From assembly GCF_000024905.1 (NCBI RefSeq), contig NC_013522.1, positions 62,001-126,000 of the forward strand: a stretch of 64,000 nucleotides of DNA, given 5' to 3'. The stretch comes from Thermanaerovibrio acidaminovorans DSM 6589. Its GTDB lineage: Bacteria; Synergistota; Synergistia; Synergistales; Synergistaceae. Position 1 is the first letter of the stretch. The number at the start of each line of letters is the position of its first letter. Position numbers and translations under genes: made by a program. Shown here in pieces: positions 39,948 to 48,295 of this stretch. The notes under the pieces are model-generated. The model did not search any database. It was not told where the DNA came from and saw only the letters and a program-made list of their open reading frames with translations.

Positions 39948-40891
39948 GCTCGCCTCCTCCTCTCCAGGGCCATAACCGCCAGGTTGAGCCCCATTGTGGC
40001 CAGTAGCAGCATCAGCCCCATGAAGAACAGGGCGTGATAGTGGGAGGACCCCACCGGAGTCTCCCCCATCTCCGCCGCGATGGCGGAAGTGAGGGGCCTC
40101 ACCGGGTCGACCAGTGACTCGGGCACGATGGCGGCCCCCCCAGCGGCCATGAGAACCACCATGGTCTCCCCCAGGGCCCGCATAACCCCGAGGATGCAGG
40201 CGCTCCCTATACCCCTGGCCGCGTATGGGACCACCACCCGAAATGTGGTCTCCAGTCGGGTGGCACCCAGGGCGTAGGAGCCGTCCCGAACCTCCTTGGG
40301 CACCGATGATAGGGAGTCCTCCGCCAGAGAAGCCACCGTGGGGAGCATCAGGATCCCCAAAAGGAACGAGGCGTTGAGCATGTTGAGCCCCGTCAGCACC
40401 CCGAACCTCTCCTGCAGGTGCGGGGCTATCACCACCATCCCGATGAACCCAAGAACCACCGACGGAAGGAACCCCATCACCTCCACCGCGGGCTTTATGA
40501 TTTCCCGGAGGCCCCGGGGACAAACCTCCGATAGAAAGATCCCAAGTCCCACGCTGAAAGGCAACGACATAAGGGCCGAAAGGCCCGTCACCGCCAGGGA
40601 GCCCACCCACAGGGGAAGCATGCCGAACTTGGGCTCCTCTTGGCTGGGATACCAATACGGTCCAGTAAGCATCTCCATCAGGGAGGCATCCCGAAGCACC
40701 GGTAGGCTCTCCTTGACGAGGAACACCAGTATGGCTCCGACAACTATTATCCCCGTGAAGGCCACCCCGGCTACCAATGTCCGGGGGAGCCGGTCTCCTC
40801 GCATGGCGTCCACGACCGTAACCCCCTCAGAAAAGGGGGCCCCGTTGGGCCCCCCTACAGATAAGCTAGATACCTCACCTCTCGATTCCAT
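39944..40891 (-). CDS. pstC: Phosphate ABC transporter permease PstC
   Basis: 315 residues, about seven membrane segments after a roughly 35-residue cytoplasmic N-terminus. Diagnostic pieces: GILVFL-type VVGAILVFLVKESLPVLRDA, FGMLPLWVGSLAVTGLSALM, GLGIFLSEVCPRGLREIIKP, VEVMGFLPSVVLGFIGMVVI and the EAA loop RDGSYALGATRLETTFRVVV. ATG 40891 follows AGGGAGGAACGCC. It lies downstream of pstS and upstream of pstA. Confidence 0.96.
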   Translation of the reverse strand: MESRGEVSSLSVGGPNGAPFSEGVTVVDAMRGDRLPRTLVAGVAFTGIIVVGAILVFLVKESLPVLRDASLMEMLTGPYWYPSQEEPKFGMLPLWVGSLAVTGLSALMSLPFSVGLGIFLSEVCPRGLREIIKPAVEVMGFLPSVVLGFIGMVVIAPHLQERFGVLTGLNMLNASFLLGILMLPTVASLAEDSLSSVPKEVRDGSYALGATRLETTFRVVVPYAARGIGSACILGVMRALGETMVVLMAAGGAAIVPESLVDPVRPLTSAIAAEMGETPVGSSHYHALFFMGLMLLLATMGLNLAVMALERRRRA

Positions 40892-40906
40892 CGAGGCGTT
40901 CCTCCC

Positions 40907-41725
40907 TTAGGGCTTCAGGGTCACGAAGCCCTCCTTGGCCACGTAGCGCTGGCCGTTGGGCCCCTTCATGAAGTCTATGAAGGCCTTGACCTCCCCCTTG
41001 GGCTCCCCGTTGGTGTACATGTAGAGCTCCCGGGCGGTGGGGAACTTGCCGTTTCGTGCAGTGGTGGGTGTTCCGTCAACCCCATTTATCTTGAGGGGCT
41101 TCACGAACCGCTGATCCACGTAGCCGATCCCGTCGTAGCCTATGGCCAGGGGGTTCTTGGCCACCGTCTGGATCATGGCCCCCGAGGAGGCCACCGTCAG
41201 GGCCCGGGGGCTCACCGGCTCCTTCCTAAGCACCTTCTGCTCCCAAACCTCGTAGGTTCCCGAGCTGGTGTCCCGGCTGAGCACCACGATGGGCTTGTCC
41301 GGGCCGCCAACCTCCTTCCAGTTCCTCACCTTGCCGGTGTAGATGTTCTTCAGCTGGTCCACCGTCAAGTTGGACACCGGGTTGGATGGATGCACTATGG
41401 GGATTATGCAGTCGAAGGCCACCACATGCTTCACCGGCGTGACCCCCTTGGTCTTGGCCTTCTCTATCTCCTCCGACTTCATCTCCCGGGAGGAGTTGGC
41501 TATGTGGGTGGTCCCGTCGATCAGCGCCTTTATCCCGTTGCCGCTTCCCCCGCCGGAGACCGATATCTTCACTCCCGGGTTGGCCTTCATGAACGCCTCC
41601 GCCGCAGACTGGGCAAAGGGAAGCAAGGTGGTGGAACCGTTCATGACGATCTCCCCCGCCATGGCGGCTCCGCCAAGGACCCCCACAAGTAGTGCGGCAC
41701 ACAGCACCCTCAAAATCGACCTCAC
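40907..41725 (-). CDS. pstS: Phosphate-binding protein PstS
   Basis: About 272 residues. Signal peptide SILRVLCAALLVGVLGGAAM, mature part starting EIVMNGSTTLLPFAQSAAEA. Phosphate ligands are in NGSTTL, SGGGSGNGIKALIDGTT, ANSSREMKSEE and SRDTSSGTYEVWE. There is no lipobox Cys, so it is probably a free periplasmic protein. Two starts fit: ATG 41734 directly abutting GAGGAGG, or GTG 41725 eight bases after it. I prefer GTG 41725. It heads the pst-pho operon. Confidence 0.95.
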   Translation of the reverse strand: MRSILRVLCAALLVGVLGGAAMAGEIVMNGSTTLLPFAQSAAEAFMKANPGVKISVSGGGSGNGIKALIDGTTHIANSSREMKSEEIEKAKTKGVTPVKHVVAFDCIIPIVHPSNPVSNLTVDQLKNIYTGKVRNWKEVGGPDKPIVVLSRDTSSGTYEVWEQKVLRKEPVSPRALTVASSGAMIQTVAKNPLAIGYDGIGYVDQRFVKPLKINGVDGTPTTARNGKFPTARELYMYTNGEPKGEVKAFIDFMKGPNGQRYVAKEGFVTLKP

Positions 41726-41734
41726 CTTGATCAT

Positions 41735-41899
41735 CCTCCTCTTGATCTTACCTAGCTTGGCGATCCAAGGATACCCGCCCCACGTTGGGGCTGTCTTACC
41801 GGAACCTTAAGGTTTCGTAACAACCCTCCCCCCTCCCGGGAGTGGTTAAGTTGGTCTACAATAGGCCCCAGGTAACCTTGCGTTTGGGAGGTGGGACCC
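41735..41899. promoter_or_regulatory. Divergent control region between pstS and the split HD-GYP gene
   Basis: It contains the 12-bp palindrome AACCTTAAGGTT (41803-41814), next to GTTACGAAACC on the minus strand, a candidate PhoB-binding region for pstS. GCCCCAACGTGGGGC-type sequence near 41779 can form a small leader hairpin. On the plus strand TACAAT (41857-41862) may be the -10 of the next gene. None of the -35 boxes is convincing. Confidence 0.4.
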
Positions 41900-42655
41900 A
41901 TGGAGGAGCTTCTAATGAGGGCCCTGTCCGCGTCGGGGGAGCCGGTGGCGGTGATCCGCCGGGACGGTTCGGTGGTCTTCGTGTCCGATCCCATGGGGGC
42001 CTACCTGAAGGTGGACCCCTTAAGGGCCCGGGGCATGAGATGTGAGGAACTCTTCGGGGAGGACCTCTGTAGCCTGGCCATGTGCGCCGTGAGGTCCGCT
42101 TCCTGCCCCGCCTTCGGCGTAAGCTCCCGCGACGGGCGACTGGAGTGCCGGATCATCCCCGGGGAGGACGGGATCCTGGGGGCGGTGGTGCGGCTCAACG
42201 TGAGGGACAGGGCCTTCCGGAGGGCCATGAGGGACCTTGCCTTTCAGCGGCGGCTCACGGGGCTGGTGGAGCAGGACCCGGGGACCCTCATGCTGGTCCT
42301 GGACGGGGATGGCCGGGTGTTGAGGGCCAACGGGGCGGCGGGGGACCTCTTCAGGGGCTCCCCGGTGGGGCGCTACGCCTGGGAGATGGGGTCCCCCCAT
42401 CAGGCGGCCACCCTCAGGGAGGCCATCTCCAAGGGGGACGGTACGGTCCACCTCACCTGCCCGACAAGGGACCGGGTGCGCCACCTGGTGGTCCGGATAA
42501 GATCCATGGGCTCCGGGGATGGGGCCAGGACCCTGGTCCTCTGGGGGCACGACGTGACGGAGCTGATACAGGCCAGGGATGAGGCGGACGTCTTCCGCTC
42601 CGCGTTGGACCAGTTCTCCCAGAGCGTATGCATCACAAACCCCTTGGGGCCATAA
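41900..42655 (+). CDS. 5' part of a split PAS/HD-GYP gene
   Basis: The reading frame from ATG 41900 (GGGAGG eight bases upstream) encodes 251 residues before a TAA. It holds a PAS-like domain (about 14-95: VAVIRRDGSVVFVSDPMGAY), a second PAS-like domain (about 125-230: TLMLVLDGDGRVLRANGAAG) and the first strands of a third (FRSALDQFSQSVCITNPLG). That third PAS is cut exactly where its next strand should start, and the continuation is found one frame back in the next entry. It is therefore the N-terminal part of one gene with the 42628-43587 frame, either frameshifted or read by -1 slippage. Confidence 0.8.
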   Translation: MEELLMRALSASGEPVAVIRRDGSVVFVSDPMGAYLKVDPLRARGMRCEELFGEDLCSLAMCAVRSASCPAFGVSSRDGRLECRIIPGEDGILGAVVRLNVRDRAFRRAMRDLAFQRRLTGLVEQDPGTLMLVLDGDGRVLRANGAAGDLFRGSPVGRYAWEMGSPHQAATLREAISKGDGTVHLTCPTRDRVRHLVVRIRSMGSGDGARTLVLWGHDVTELIQARDEADVFRSALDQFSQSVCITNPLGP

Positions 42656-43587
42656 CCTACGTGAACCGGGCCTTCGAGGAGATGTATGGATATACACAAC
42701 AGGAGGCGCTTGGGAAGAACCCCCGGATCCTTAACCCCGGTCTTCAGGTCTACCTTGATCATGGCATATCCCAGGAGGATTACCGACGAAGGTTCCAGGG
42801 GATGTGGGATATGGTCCTGGACCCGTCGGTGGGCCGCTGGGAGGGGGAGGTCATAAACCGCCGGAAGGACGGGTCTCTGGTTTGGGTGCAGCTCATCGTC
42901 AGCGCCATAAGAGGCAGGGATGGGGATCTCAAGGCCATAATGGGCATCCCGGTGGATCTGACCGCCCAGCGCGAGAGGGCGGAGCAGTTGCTGCTGGAGG
43001 CCTACCGGGCCATCGTCCTCATAGGGGAGATGAGGGACGAGGAGACCGGGGAGCACTTGATCCGAATAGGGAGCTACTGCCGGATCCTGGGGGAGGCCAT
43101 GGGGCTCTCGGACCGGGTCTGCCGGGACCTGGAGATCTTTTCCCAGTTCCACGACATAGGCAAGGTGGGGATCCCGGACAGCATCCTGCTGGCGCCTCGA
43201 AAGCTGGACCCCCACGAGTTCGAGCTGATGAAGCGTCACACCATCATGGGATACCAGATCTTGAAGGGGAAGGGAAGCCTGGCCATGGGGGCGGAGATAG
43301 CTTTGAACCACCACGAGCGTTGGGACGGCTCCGGCTACCCCCAGGGGCTCGAAGGGGAACGGATCCCCCTGTCGGCCCGGATAACCGCCGTGGCGGACGT
43401 GTACGACGCCCTTCGGAGCCGCCGCCCCTACAAGGAGCCCATTGAACACCGGGAGGTGGTGGACTACATCCTGAGCGGCTCCGGCTCCCAGTTCGACCCC
43501 CGGGTGGTGGAGGCCTTCAATGCGGTCCACCTGGAGATGGCGGAGGTGTTCCGCCTCACCCAGTCGATCCCGGTGGAGCGGGGGTGA
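42628..43587 (+). CDS. 3' part of the split PAS/HD-GYP gene (c-di-GMP phosphodiesterase)
   Basis: This frame supplies the rest of the PAS domain (LGAITYVNRAFEEMYGYTQQ, EGEVINRRKDGSLVWVQL) and a full HD-GYP domain: FHDIGKVGIPDSILL, KRHTIMGYQIL, LNHHERWDGSGYPQGL and ITAVADVYDALRSRRPYKEP. The catalytic residues are intact, so a joined or separately expressed product should hydrolyse c-di-GMP. The ATG at 42628 has no ribosome site and would start in the middle of a PAS domain, so an independent gene is unlikely. It ends four bases before the TTG of the GGDEF gene. Confidence 0.8.
   Translation: MHHKPLGAITYVNRAFEEMYGYTQQEALGKNPRILNPGLQVYLDHGISQEDYRRRFQGMWDMVLDPSVGRWEGEVINRRKDGSLVWVQLIVSAIRGRDGDLKAIMGIPVDLTAQRERAEQLLLEAYRAIVLIGEMRDEETGEHLIRIGSYCRILGEAMGLSDRVCRDLEIFSQFHDIGKVGIPDSILLAPRKLDPHEFELMKRHTIMGYQILKGKGSLAMGAEIALNHHERWDGSGYPQGLEGERIPLSARITAVADVYDALRSRRPYKEPIEHREVVDYILSGSGSQFDPRVVEAFNAVHLEMAEVFRLTQSIPVERG
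42637..42655 (+). other. -1 frameshift point with slippery heptamer
   Basis: In the upstream frame the codons are ACA AAC CCC TTG GGG CCA TAA. A -1 shift at A-AAC-CCC (42637-42643), which fits the X-XXY-YYZ slip pattern, gives ITNPLGAITYVNRAF, a continuous PAS domain. Alternatively one G is missing from the GGGG run at 42646-42649: five Gs would also restore the frame. Sequence alone cannot decide. Confidence 0.75.
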
Positions 43588-43591
43588 TGGT

Positions 43592-45520
43592 TTGGACCTG
43601 TCGTTGGTGACCCAGCTGAAACGGCAGCTGGAACTGGCCCAGTCCATGGCGGCCGCCTGCGCCAAGGGGGCGCAGCTGTTGTCCCGGCACCTCCGGGGCT
43701 GGACGGTGGGGATGTACCTCCCGAGGAACGGGGTGCCCGGGTCCTTCATCTGGGTTGACGTCTCCGGCGTTAGGGGCCTCGTGGATCACCCGCTGGTCCG
43801 CCGGGCCTTCGAGTCCTCGGGGGCGGTGTGCGGTGAGTGGTGCGGGGGGACCGGCTGGGCGCTTCCCCTTTCCTGGGCGGGGGAGGTCCTTGGAGTCCTC
43901 CTGGTGGCGGGGGAGGCGGGGTGCGAGCTGGGCTTCGAGGAGGCCCAGCTGGTGGAGGTTGCCGCATCGCTGCTGGCGGCGGCGCTGGTCTCCCTGCGGC
44001 TGAAGGAGCAGATCCAGCGGGAGGCGTCCCTGGCCCGGTTGAGGGAGGGGGCGCTTAACCTGAGGGTGGCCATGGGGGAGAGCCTGGCCAGGCTATTCAT
44101 CCGCCTGGCGGAGGAGCCCACCGTGGAGGGGCTCTTCCGGCTGGTGGTGGATGGGCTCCTGGAGATGGGCTACCAGGTGGCTTCCGTGGTGTCCCGGTCC
44201 AGCCGGGAGGGCCCCATGGAGTTCCGATGCAACCGGGGAAGCCCCGTCTCGGCGGCGGAGGTGAACTACCTTATCGAGGCGGGCCTTGGCCTGGTTGGCC
44301 GGGTGATGAGCACCGGCCAGGCGTACCTCTGCGAGGACTCCCTAACCGACCAGGTGGTGGTCAGGACCGAGGGGGATATAAGAAGCGAGCTGGGGGTCCC
44401 TATGTGGGGTTTGGATGGCCACATGTGGGGGATGATCCGGGTGGGCAAGAGACAGCCCCGGTCGCTCAATCTGGAACGGGATGGGAAATTGCTGGAGGCG
44501 CTCGGGGCCTTTCTGGCGCTTCGGATAGAGCGGAACGAGATGATATGCAGTTTGAGGCGTGAGCTGGACAGGACCCGTCTGCTTCACCGGGTTGTCCAGG
44601 ACCTTCAGGGGGCGGTGGATCTGGAGGACCTGGCCCAGCGGGTGGTGGCCTCCCTGTCTGCCCAGGCGGGCTACGATCTCGTGGAGTTCTACCAGGTCCA
44701 GGATGGGGATCCGGAGCTGCTAATAGTGGGCTCTAGCGTCATCACCCGGGAAGAGATGCTCCCTTGTAGCATTAGGCTGAAGGAGGCGGGGGGAGGGCTG
44801 GTGAGCAAAATCCTCCAGACCCAGCGACTCACGGTCCATCGCTGTTCCTCCGAGGACGGATACTTGTCCTTTTCGGATAGGAGCCCTGCGCAGCAGCTGG
44901 ACGTGCCTATCTTTGTGATGGGCCGGATGAGGGGGGTAATATCGGTGGAGTCCCACCGGGAGGCCTTCGACTCCGCGGACATTTGGTTCTTCGAGACGTT
45001 GGCCTGGCACGTGGGGGCCCTTTGGGAGGGGATGGAGCATCTGCACCTCCTGGAGCTCCAGTCCTTCAAGGACCCCTTGACGGGGCTGTGGAACCGCAAG
45101 TACCTGGAGGCTCGGTTGGAGGAGGAGCTGAGGCGATCCGCCCGTTCCGGCCAGGCGGTCTGCATCGCCATGGTGGACCTCTCCAACTTCAAGGCGGTGA
45201 ACGACACCTACGGTCACGAGGTGGGGGACCGGGTGCTGGCGGAAGTGGCCCGGGCGCTCTCCGCCTCGGTCAGGTCCTGCGACGTGCTGGTCCGTTACGG
45301 GGGGGACGAGTTCGTGGTTTTCTCCCCCGGGGCGGGGGAGCGGGAGCTGGAGGGGCTGTTGTCCCGGGTGAGGGCCTCCATGGAGGAGATGAAGCTGTGT
45401 TCCGTTGGGGGGATATCCTTCGACTACGGGGTCACCTGCTTCAGTCCCGACGAAAACATTATGGATGCCATCGCCAGGGCGGATGGGATCATGTACTTGA
45501 GGAAGAGGGGGGGCCGGTAG
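43592..45520 (+). CDS. GAF-GAF-GGDEF diguanylate cyclase
   Basis: 642 residues, soluble. A divergent GAF-like domain (about 30-140), a GAF domain (about 165-325: FRLVVDGLLEMGYQVASVVS), a further GAF (about 345-470: LVEFYQVQDGDPELLIVGSS) and a C-terminal GGDEF (about 475-642). Cyclase features are DPLTGLWNRKYLEARLEEEL, NDTYGHEVGDRVLAEVARAL and RYGGDEFVVFSPG (GGDEF near 570). The inhibitory I-site RSCD stands five residues before GGDEF, so product feedback is expected. The start is TTG 43592 after GGGGGTGATGG. It is paired with the HD-GYP gene just upstream, giving opposing c-di-GMP activities in one operon. Confidence 0.9.
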   Translation: MDLSLVTQLKRQLELAQSMAAACAKGAQLLSRHLRGWTVGMYLPRNGVPGSFIWVDVSGVRGLVDHPLVRRAFESSGAVCGEWCGGTGWALPLSWAGEVLGVLLVAGEAGCELGFEEAQLVEVAASLLAAALVSLRLKEQIQREASLARLREGALNLRVAMGESLARLFIRLAEEPTVEGLFRLVVDGLLEMGYQVASVVSRSSREGPMEFRCNRGSPVSAAEVNYLIEAGLGLVGRVMSTGQAYLCEDSLTDQVVVRTEGDIRSELGVPMWGLDGHMWGMIRVGKRQPRSLNLERDGKLLEALGAFLALRIERNEMICSLRRELDRTRLLHRVVQDLQGAVDLEDLAQRVVASLSAQAGYDLVEFYQVQDGDPELLIVGSSVITREEMLPCSIRLKEAGGGLVSKILQTQRLTVHRCSSEDGYLSFSDRSPAQQLDVPIFVMGRMRGVISVESHREAFDSADIWFFETLAWHVGALWEGMEHLHLLELQSFKDPLTGLWNRKYLEARLEEELRRSARSGQAVCIAMVDLSNFKAVNDTYGHEVGDRVLAEVARALSASVRSCDVLVRYGGDEFVVFSPGAGERELEGLLSRVRASMEEMKLCSVGGISFDYGVTCFSPDENIMDAIARADGIMYLRKRGGR

Positions 45521-45536
45521 GCCCCCCTTGCGGTTT
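45508..45536 (+). terminator. Terminator overlapping the stop of the GGDEF gene
   Basis: Arms GGGGGGCC (45508-45515) and GGCCCCCC (45520-45527) with loop GGTA, followed by TTGCGGTTT. The TAG stop lies inside the hairpin, and it faces the convergent peptidase gene. Confidence 0.6.
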
Positions 45537-45545
45537 CGCCCCCGT

Positions 45546-47405
45546 CTATCTCCCCGCCTGGTCCAGCAGGGTCTCCATCTCGCCAAGCCGCCTATCGAAT
45601 AGGCCTATGGCGTCCAGCACCGGCCTTGGGGATGTCATGTCCACCCCCGCGTCCTTCAGGAGCTCTATGGGATGGGCGGAGCCCCCCCGGGAGAGCATGT
45701 TCAGGTACCGGTCCCGGGCGGAGGGGTCCTTCAGTATCGCCTCCGAGAGGGATATGGCGGCGGATATGCCGGTGGCGTACTGGAAGACGTAGAAGGGGGA
45801 GTAGAAGTGGGGTATCCGGGCCCACTCCATGGTTATCCGCTGGTCCACCTGGAAGTTTGGTCCGTGGTACCGGCGGTTCAGCTTCCCCCATAGGTCCCTG
45901 AGCTCCCTGGGGCTGGTGGGCTCCCCCTCCTGGTGGCGCCGGTGCACCTCCCGCTCGAAGGAGGCGAACATGGTCTGCCGGTAGAGGGTGGACCTTATCT
46001 GGTCCAGCTGGTAGTTGATCAGGTACAGCTTCTCCTTCGGGTCCTTGGCGTTCCTTATCAGGTGTTCCAGCAGCAGCATCTCGTTGACCGTGGAGGCCAC
46101 CTCCGCCACGAAGATGCTGTAGTCGCTGGTGGGGTAGGGCTGGGTGCTGTGGCTGTACAGGGTGTGCATGGAGTGTCCCAGCTCGTGGGCCAGGGTGAAC
46201 ACGTCGGAGATGGTGCCGTTGTAGTTCATCAGGATGTAGGGGTGGGTCCCGTAGGATCCCCAGGAGTAGGCGCCCCCCCTCTTGCCCCGGTTCTCCACCA
46301 CGTCCACCCATCCGCTGGCGAGCCCCTCCCGGGCCTTGCGGACGTAGTCCTCCCCCAGGGGTGAGAGGGCCTCCAGCACCATCTCCTTTGCCCTATCCCA
46401 GGGGATGTCCCGGTGGATCTCCTCCGCCAGGGGCACGTGCAGGTCGTAGGGGGCCAGCTGGTCCAGCTTTAGGGCCTTGGCCCGGAGGTCTATGTAGCGG
46501 TGCAGGGGCTTAAGGTTGGACTCCACGGTGTCCACCAGCTGTCGGTACACCTCCTCGGGGATCGCGTCGTCGAAGAGCTCCATGGCGAGCACCGACGGGT
46601 ATTTCCTGGTCTTGGCCAGGAACGAGCTTGCCTTGAGCATGCCTCCGAAGGTGGCCCCAAGGGTGTTCTCGTGGGCCGAGTAGGCGTCGTAGAGGCTCTC
46701 ATAGGCCTCCCTTCTGACCCGCCGGTCCTTGCTCCGGAGGAACCGGTAGTACCGCTCCTCGGACATCTCCACCCGCTTGCCCTTCTCGTCCCTTATGGGG
46801 GCGAAGGTCATGTCCGCGTTGGTTAGCATCTCGAAGGACCTCTCCGGGACCTCCAGCACCTCCCCCATGGAGGCCACCAGCTCCTCCGCCTCCCGGGAGA
46901 GCACGTGGGGGGACTTCCGGATCACCTCCGACAGGAAGAACCGGTGGTCCTTAAGGGAGGGCTCGTCCAGGAAGGACCTCAGCAGTTCCCGGGGCAACTG
47001 GACCAGCTCGGGCTCGATGAAGCTGGTCTTGGCGCCGAGCAAAGTGGCCAGGGAGGAGGCCCGGTCCGACAGGGCCTGGTAGGTGGGGTTGGCGGTGTCC
47101 TCGTGGCTCCTCATCACCGCGTAGGCGTAGAGCTTTCCCACCGCTATGGAGAGCTGGTCCCTCAGCTTGAGGCAAGCGGCCAGCTCCTTCGGGGACGATA
47201 GCTTGCCCCGGAAGGCCTCCAGCCGGGGCAGCTGCTCCTGAACCGCCCGGAACTCCTCCTCCCAGCTGGCGTCCGTGGGGTAGATGTCCTCCAGACGCCA
47301 ACGGAGCTCCTGGGGGACCTGGTCCCGACTGGGCAGGTCCCCGCCGGAGGCGGGTCCCGCGGAGGCCATCAGGGCCGCCGCCAAGAGAAGCGGTTTTACG
47401 TTCAA
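45546..47405 (-). CDS. M3-family oligoendopeptidase (PepF-like) with signal peptide
   Basis: 619 residues. Zinc site LAHELGHSMHTLYSHS (HExGH, near residue 405), with the downstream Glu in FVAEVASTVNEMLLLEHLI. RWRLEDIYPTDASWEEEF and FAPIRDEKGKRVEMSEERYY are typical PepF segments. The N-terminus MNVKPLLLAAALMASAGPAS looks like a Sec signal, which is unusual because PepF is normally cytosolic. That points to periplasmic oligopeptide digestion, perhaps feeding amino-acid fermentation. TTG 47405 follows AGGAGGGG by seven bases and gives this start. A longer in-frame start at 47468 is less likely. Confidence 0.9.
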   Translation of the reverse strand: MNVKPLLLAAALMASAGPASGGDLPSRDQVPQELRWRLEDIYPTDASWEEEFRAVQEQLPRLEAFRGKLSSPKELAACLKLRDQLSIAVGKLYAYAVMRSHEDTANPTYQALSDRASSLATLLGAKTSFIEPELVQLPRELLRSFLDEPSLKDHRFFLSEVIRKSPHVLSREAEELVASMGEVLEVPERSFEMLTNADMTFAPIRDEKGKRVEMSEERYYRFLRSKDRRVRREAYESLYDAYSAHENTLGATFGGMLKASSFLAKTRKYPSVLAMELFDDAIPEEVYRQLVDTVESNLKPLHRYIDLRAKALKLDQLAPYDLHVPLAEEIHRDIPWDRAKEMVLEALSPLGEDYVRKAREGLASGWVDVVENRGKRGGAYSWGSYGTHPYILMNYNGTISDVFTLAHELGHSMHTLYSHSTQPYPTSDYSIFVAEVASTVNEMLLLEHLIRNAKDPKEKLYLINYQLDQIRSTLYRQTMFASFEREVHRRHQEGEPTSPRELRDLWGKLNRRYHGPNFQVDQRITMEWARIPHFYSPFYVFQYATGISAAISLSEAILKDPSARDRYLNMLSRGGSAHPIELLKDAGVDMTSPRPVLDAIGLFDRRLGEMETLLDQAGR

Positions 47406-47439
47406 CGTTATCCCCTCCTTAAAAAATTGTGTCCACATA

Positions 47440-47468
47440 AGTATGCCAATCAGGGGCACGGGGTGCAA
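47440..47468 (-). promoter_or_regulatory. Candidate promoter of the M3 peptidase gene
   Basis: Minus strand: TTGCAC (47468-47463), 17-bp spacer, CATACT (47445-47440). Next to it, GTTATC-ATTTTA-GATAAC (47490-47507) is an inverted repeat that could be an operator for this gene or for the divergent binding-protein gene. Confidence 0.4.
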
Positions 47469-47529
47469 GTGCCTGATGGCGGGGATGGTGTTATCATTTT
47501 AGATAACTCACCAAGGGGGGTGGGGCCCG

Positions 47530-48285
47530 ATGGTTAAGGTTCGATACGCGTTGTTGATCATGGCGGTTATGTGGCTGACCTCTGGCGGGTCTGCTTTCGC
47601 TGGCCGTGTTTTGACCGTGGCGGGGGATCCATGGGGACCCTACCTGGATCCGGGCCATCACAGGCTTGGCCTGTCGGCGGAGCTGGTGAGGGAGGCCCTC
47701 GGGACCCAGGGGTACCGGGTTGAGTTCAAGATTATCGATTGGCTGAAGGCCCAGGAGATGGCCTCCCGTGGGGAGGTTATCCTCATGAACGCCTGGTACA
47801 CCCCCGATAGGGCCTCTGCCTTCTTCGTGAGCGACCCGTACCTGAGGAGCCGGGTGGTGTTCCTGGCCAGGCGGGGGAGCGGCTTCAAATACCGTGGGAT
47901 AGAGAGCCTGAAGGGTCTCCGGGTTGGGAGGATGAGGGGTTACGCCTACGACCCGGAGTTCATTAAGGTCTACATCCCCTACGATGGGGTTAGTTTCATC
48001 GACCTGGCCAGGAAGGTGGCGTCCCGGAGGATAGACCTGGTGCCCGAGGATCAGCTGGTGGCCCTTTGGGAGCTTAAGAAGAAGGAGCCCCTGCTGTTGG
48101 ACAAGCTGCAGGTGGTGGAGGGGCCCCTCAAGGAGACCACGGTGCACCTCATGGCCTCCCGGGTCATGCCGGACGGGGAGGAGACAATAAGGGCCTTCAA
48201 TCGGGGGCTCAAGGAGCTGAAGCGAAGCGGCCAGTACCGGGCGATACTGGCCGCCTATGGGGCGTCCTCGGTGGAGGTTCGTTGA
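47530..48285 (+). CDS. Amino-acid-type periplasmic binding protein (family 3)
   Basis: 251 residues. Signal peptide VRYALLIMAVMWLTSGGSAF, then LTVAGDPWGPYLDPGHHRLG. This matches the SBP_bac_3 fold (YKVEF-like GYRVEFKIIDWLKAQEMASR; YDPEFIKVYIPYDGVSFIDL; the conserved RVGRMRGYAY region). There is no transporter gene alongside. Proteins of this shape either deliver amino acids to ABC permeases or act as free sensors, and the ligand cannot be read. It is convergent with trpB, and the 10-base gap has no terminator. Confidence 0.85.
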   Translation: MVKVRYALLIMAVMWLTSGGSAFAGRVLTVAGDPWGPYLDPGHHRLGLSAELVREALGTQGYRVEFKIIDWLKAQEMASRGEVILMNAWYTPDRASAFFVSDPYLRSRVVFLARRGSGFKYRGIESLKGLRVGRMRGYAYDPEFIKVYIPYDGVSFIDLARKVASRRIDLVPEDQLVALWELKKKEPLLLDKLQVVEGPLKETTVHLMASRVMPDGEETIRAFNRGLKELKRSGQYRAILAAYGASSVEVR

Positions 48286-48295
48286 GGCTATGAGT

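Noticed and set aside
39948-40655. Upstream extension of pstA to a 520-residue protein
   Set aside because: The extension runs through pstC in another frame. The permease begins at the GTG that follows GGAGGAGG.
42628-42630. ATG 42628 as an independent gene start
   Set aside because: It has no ribosome site and falls in the middle of a PAS domain whose first part is in the upstream frame.
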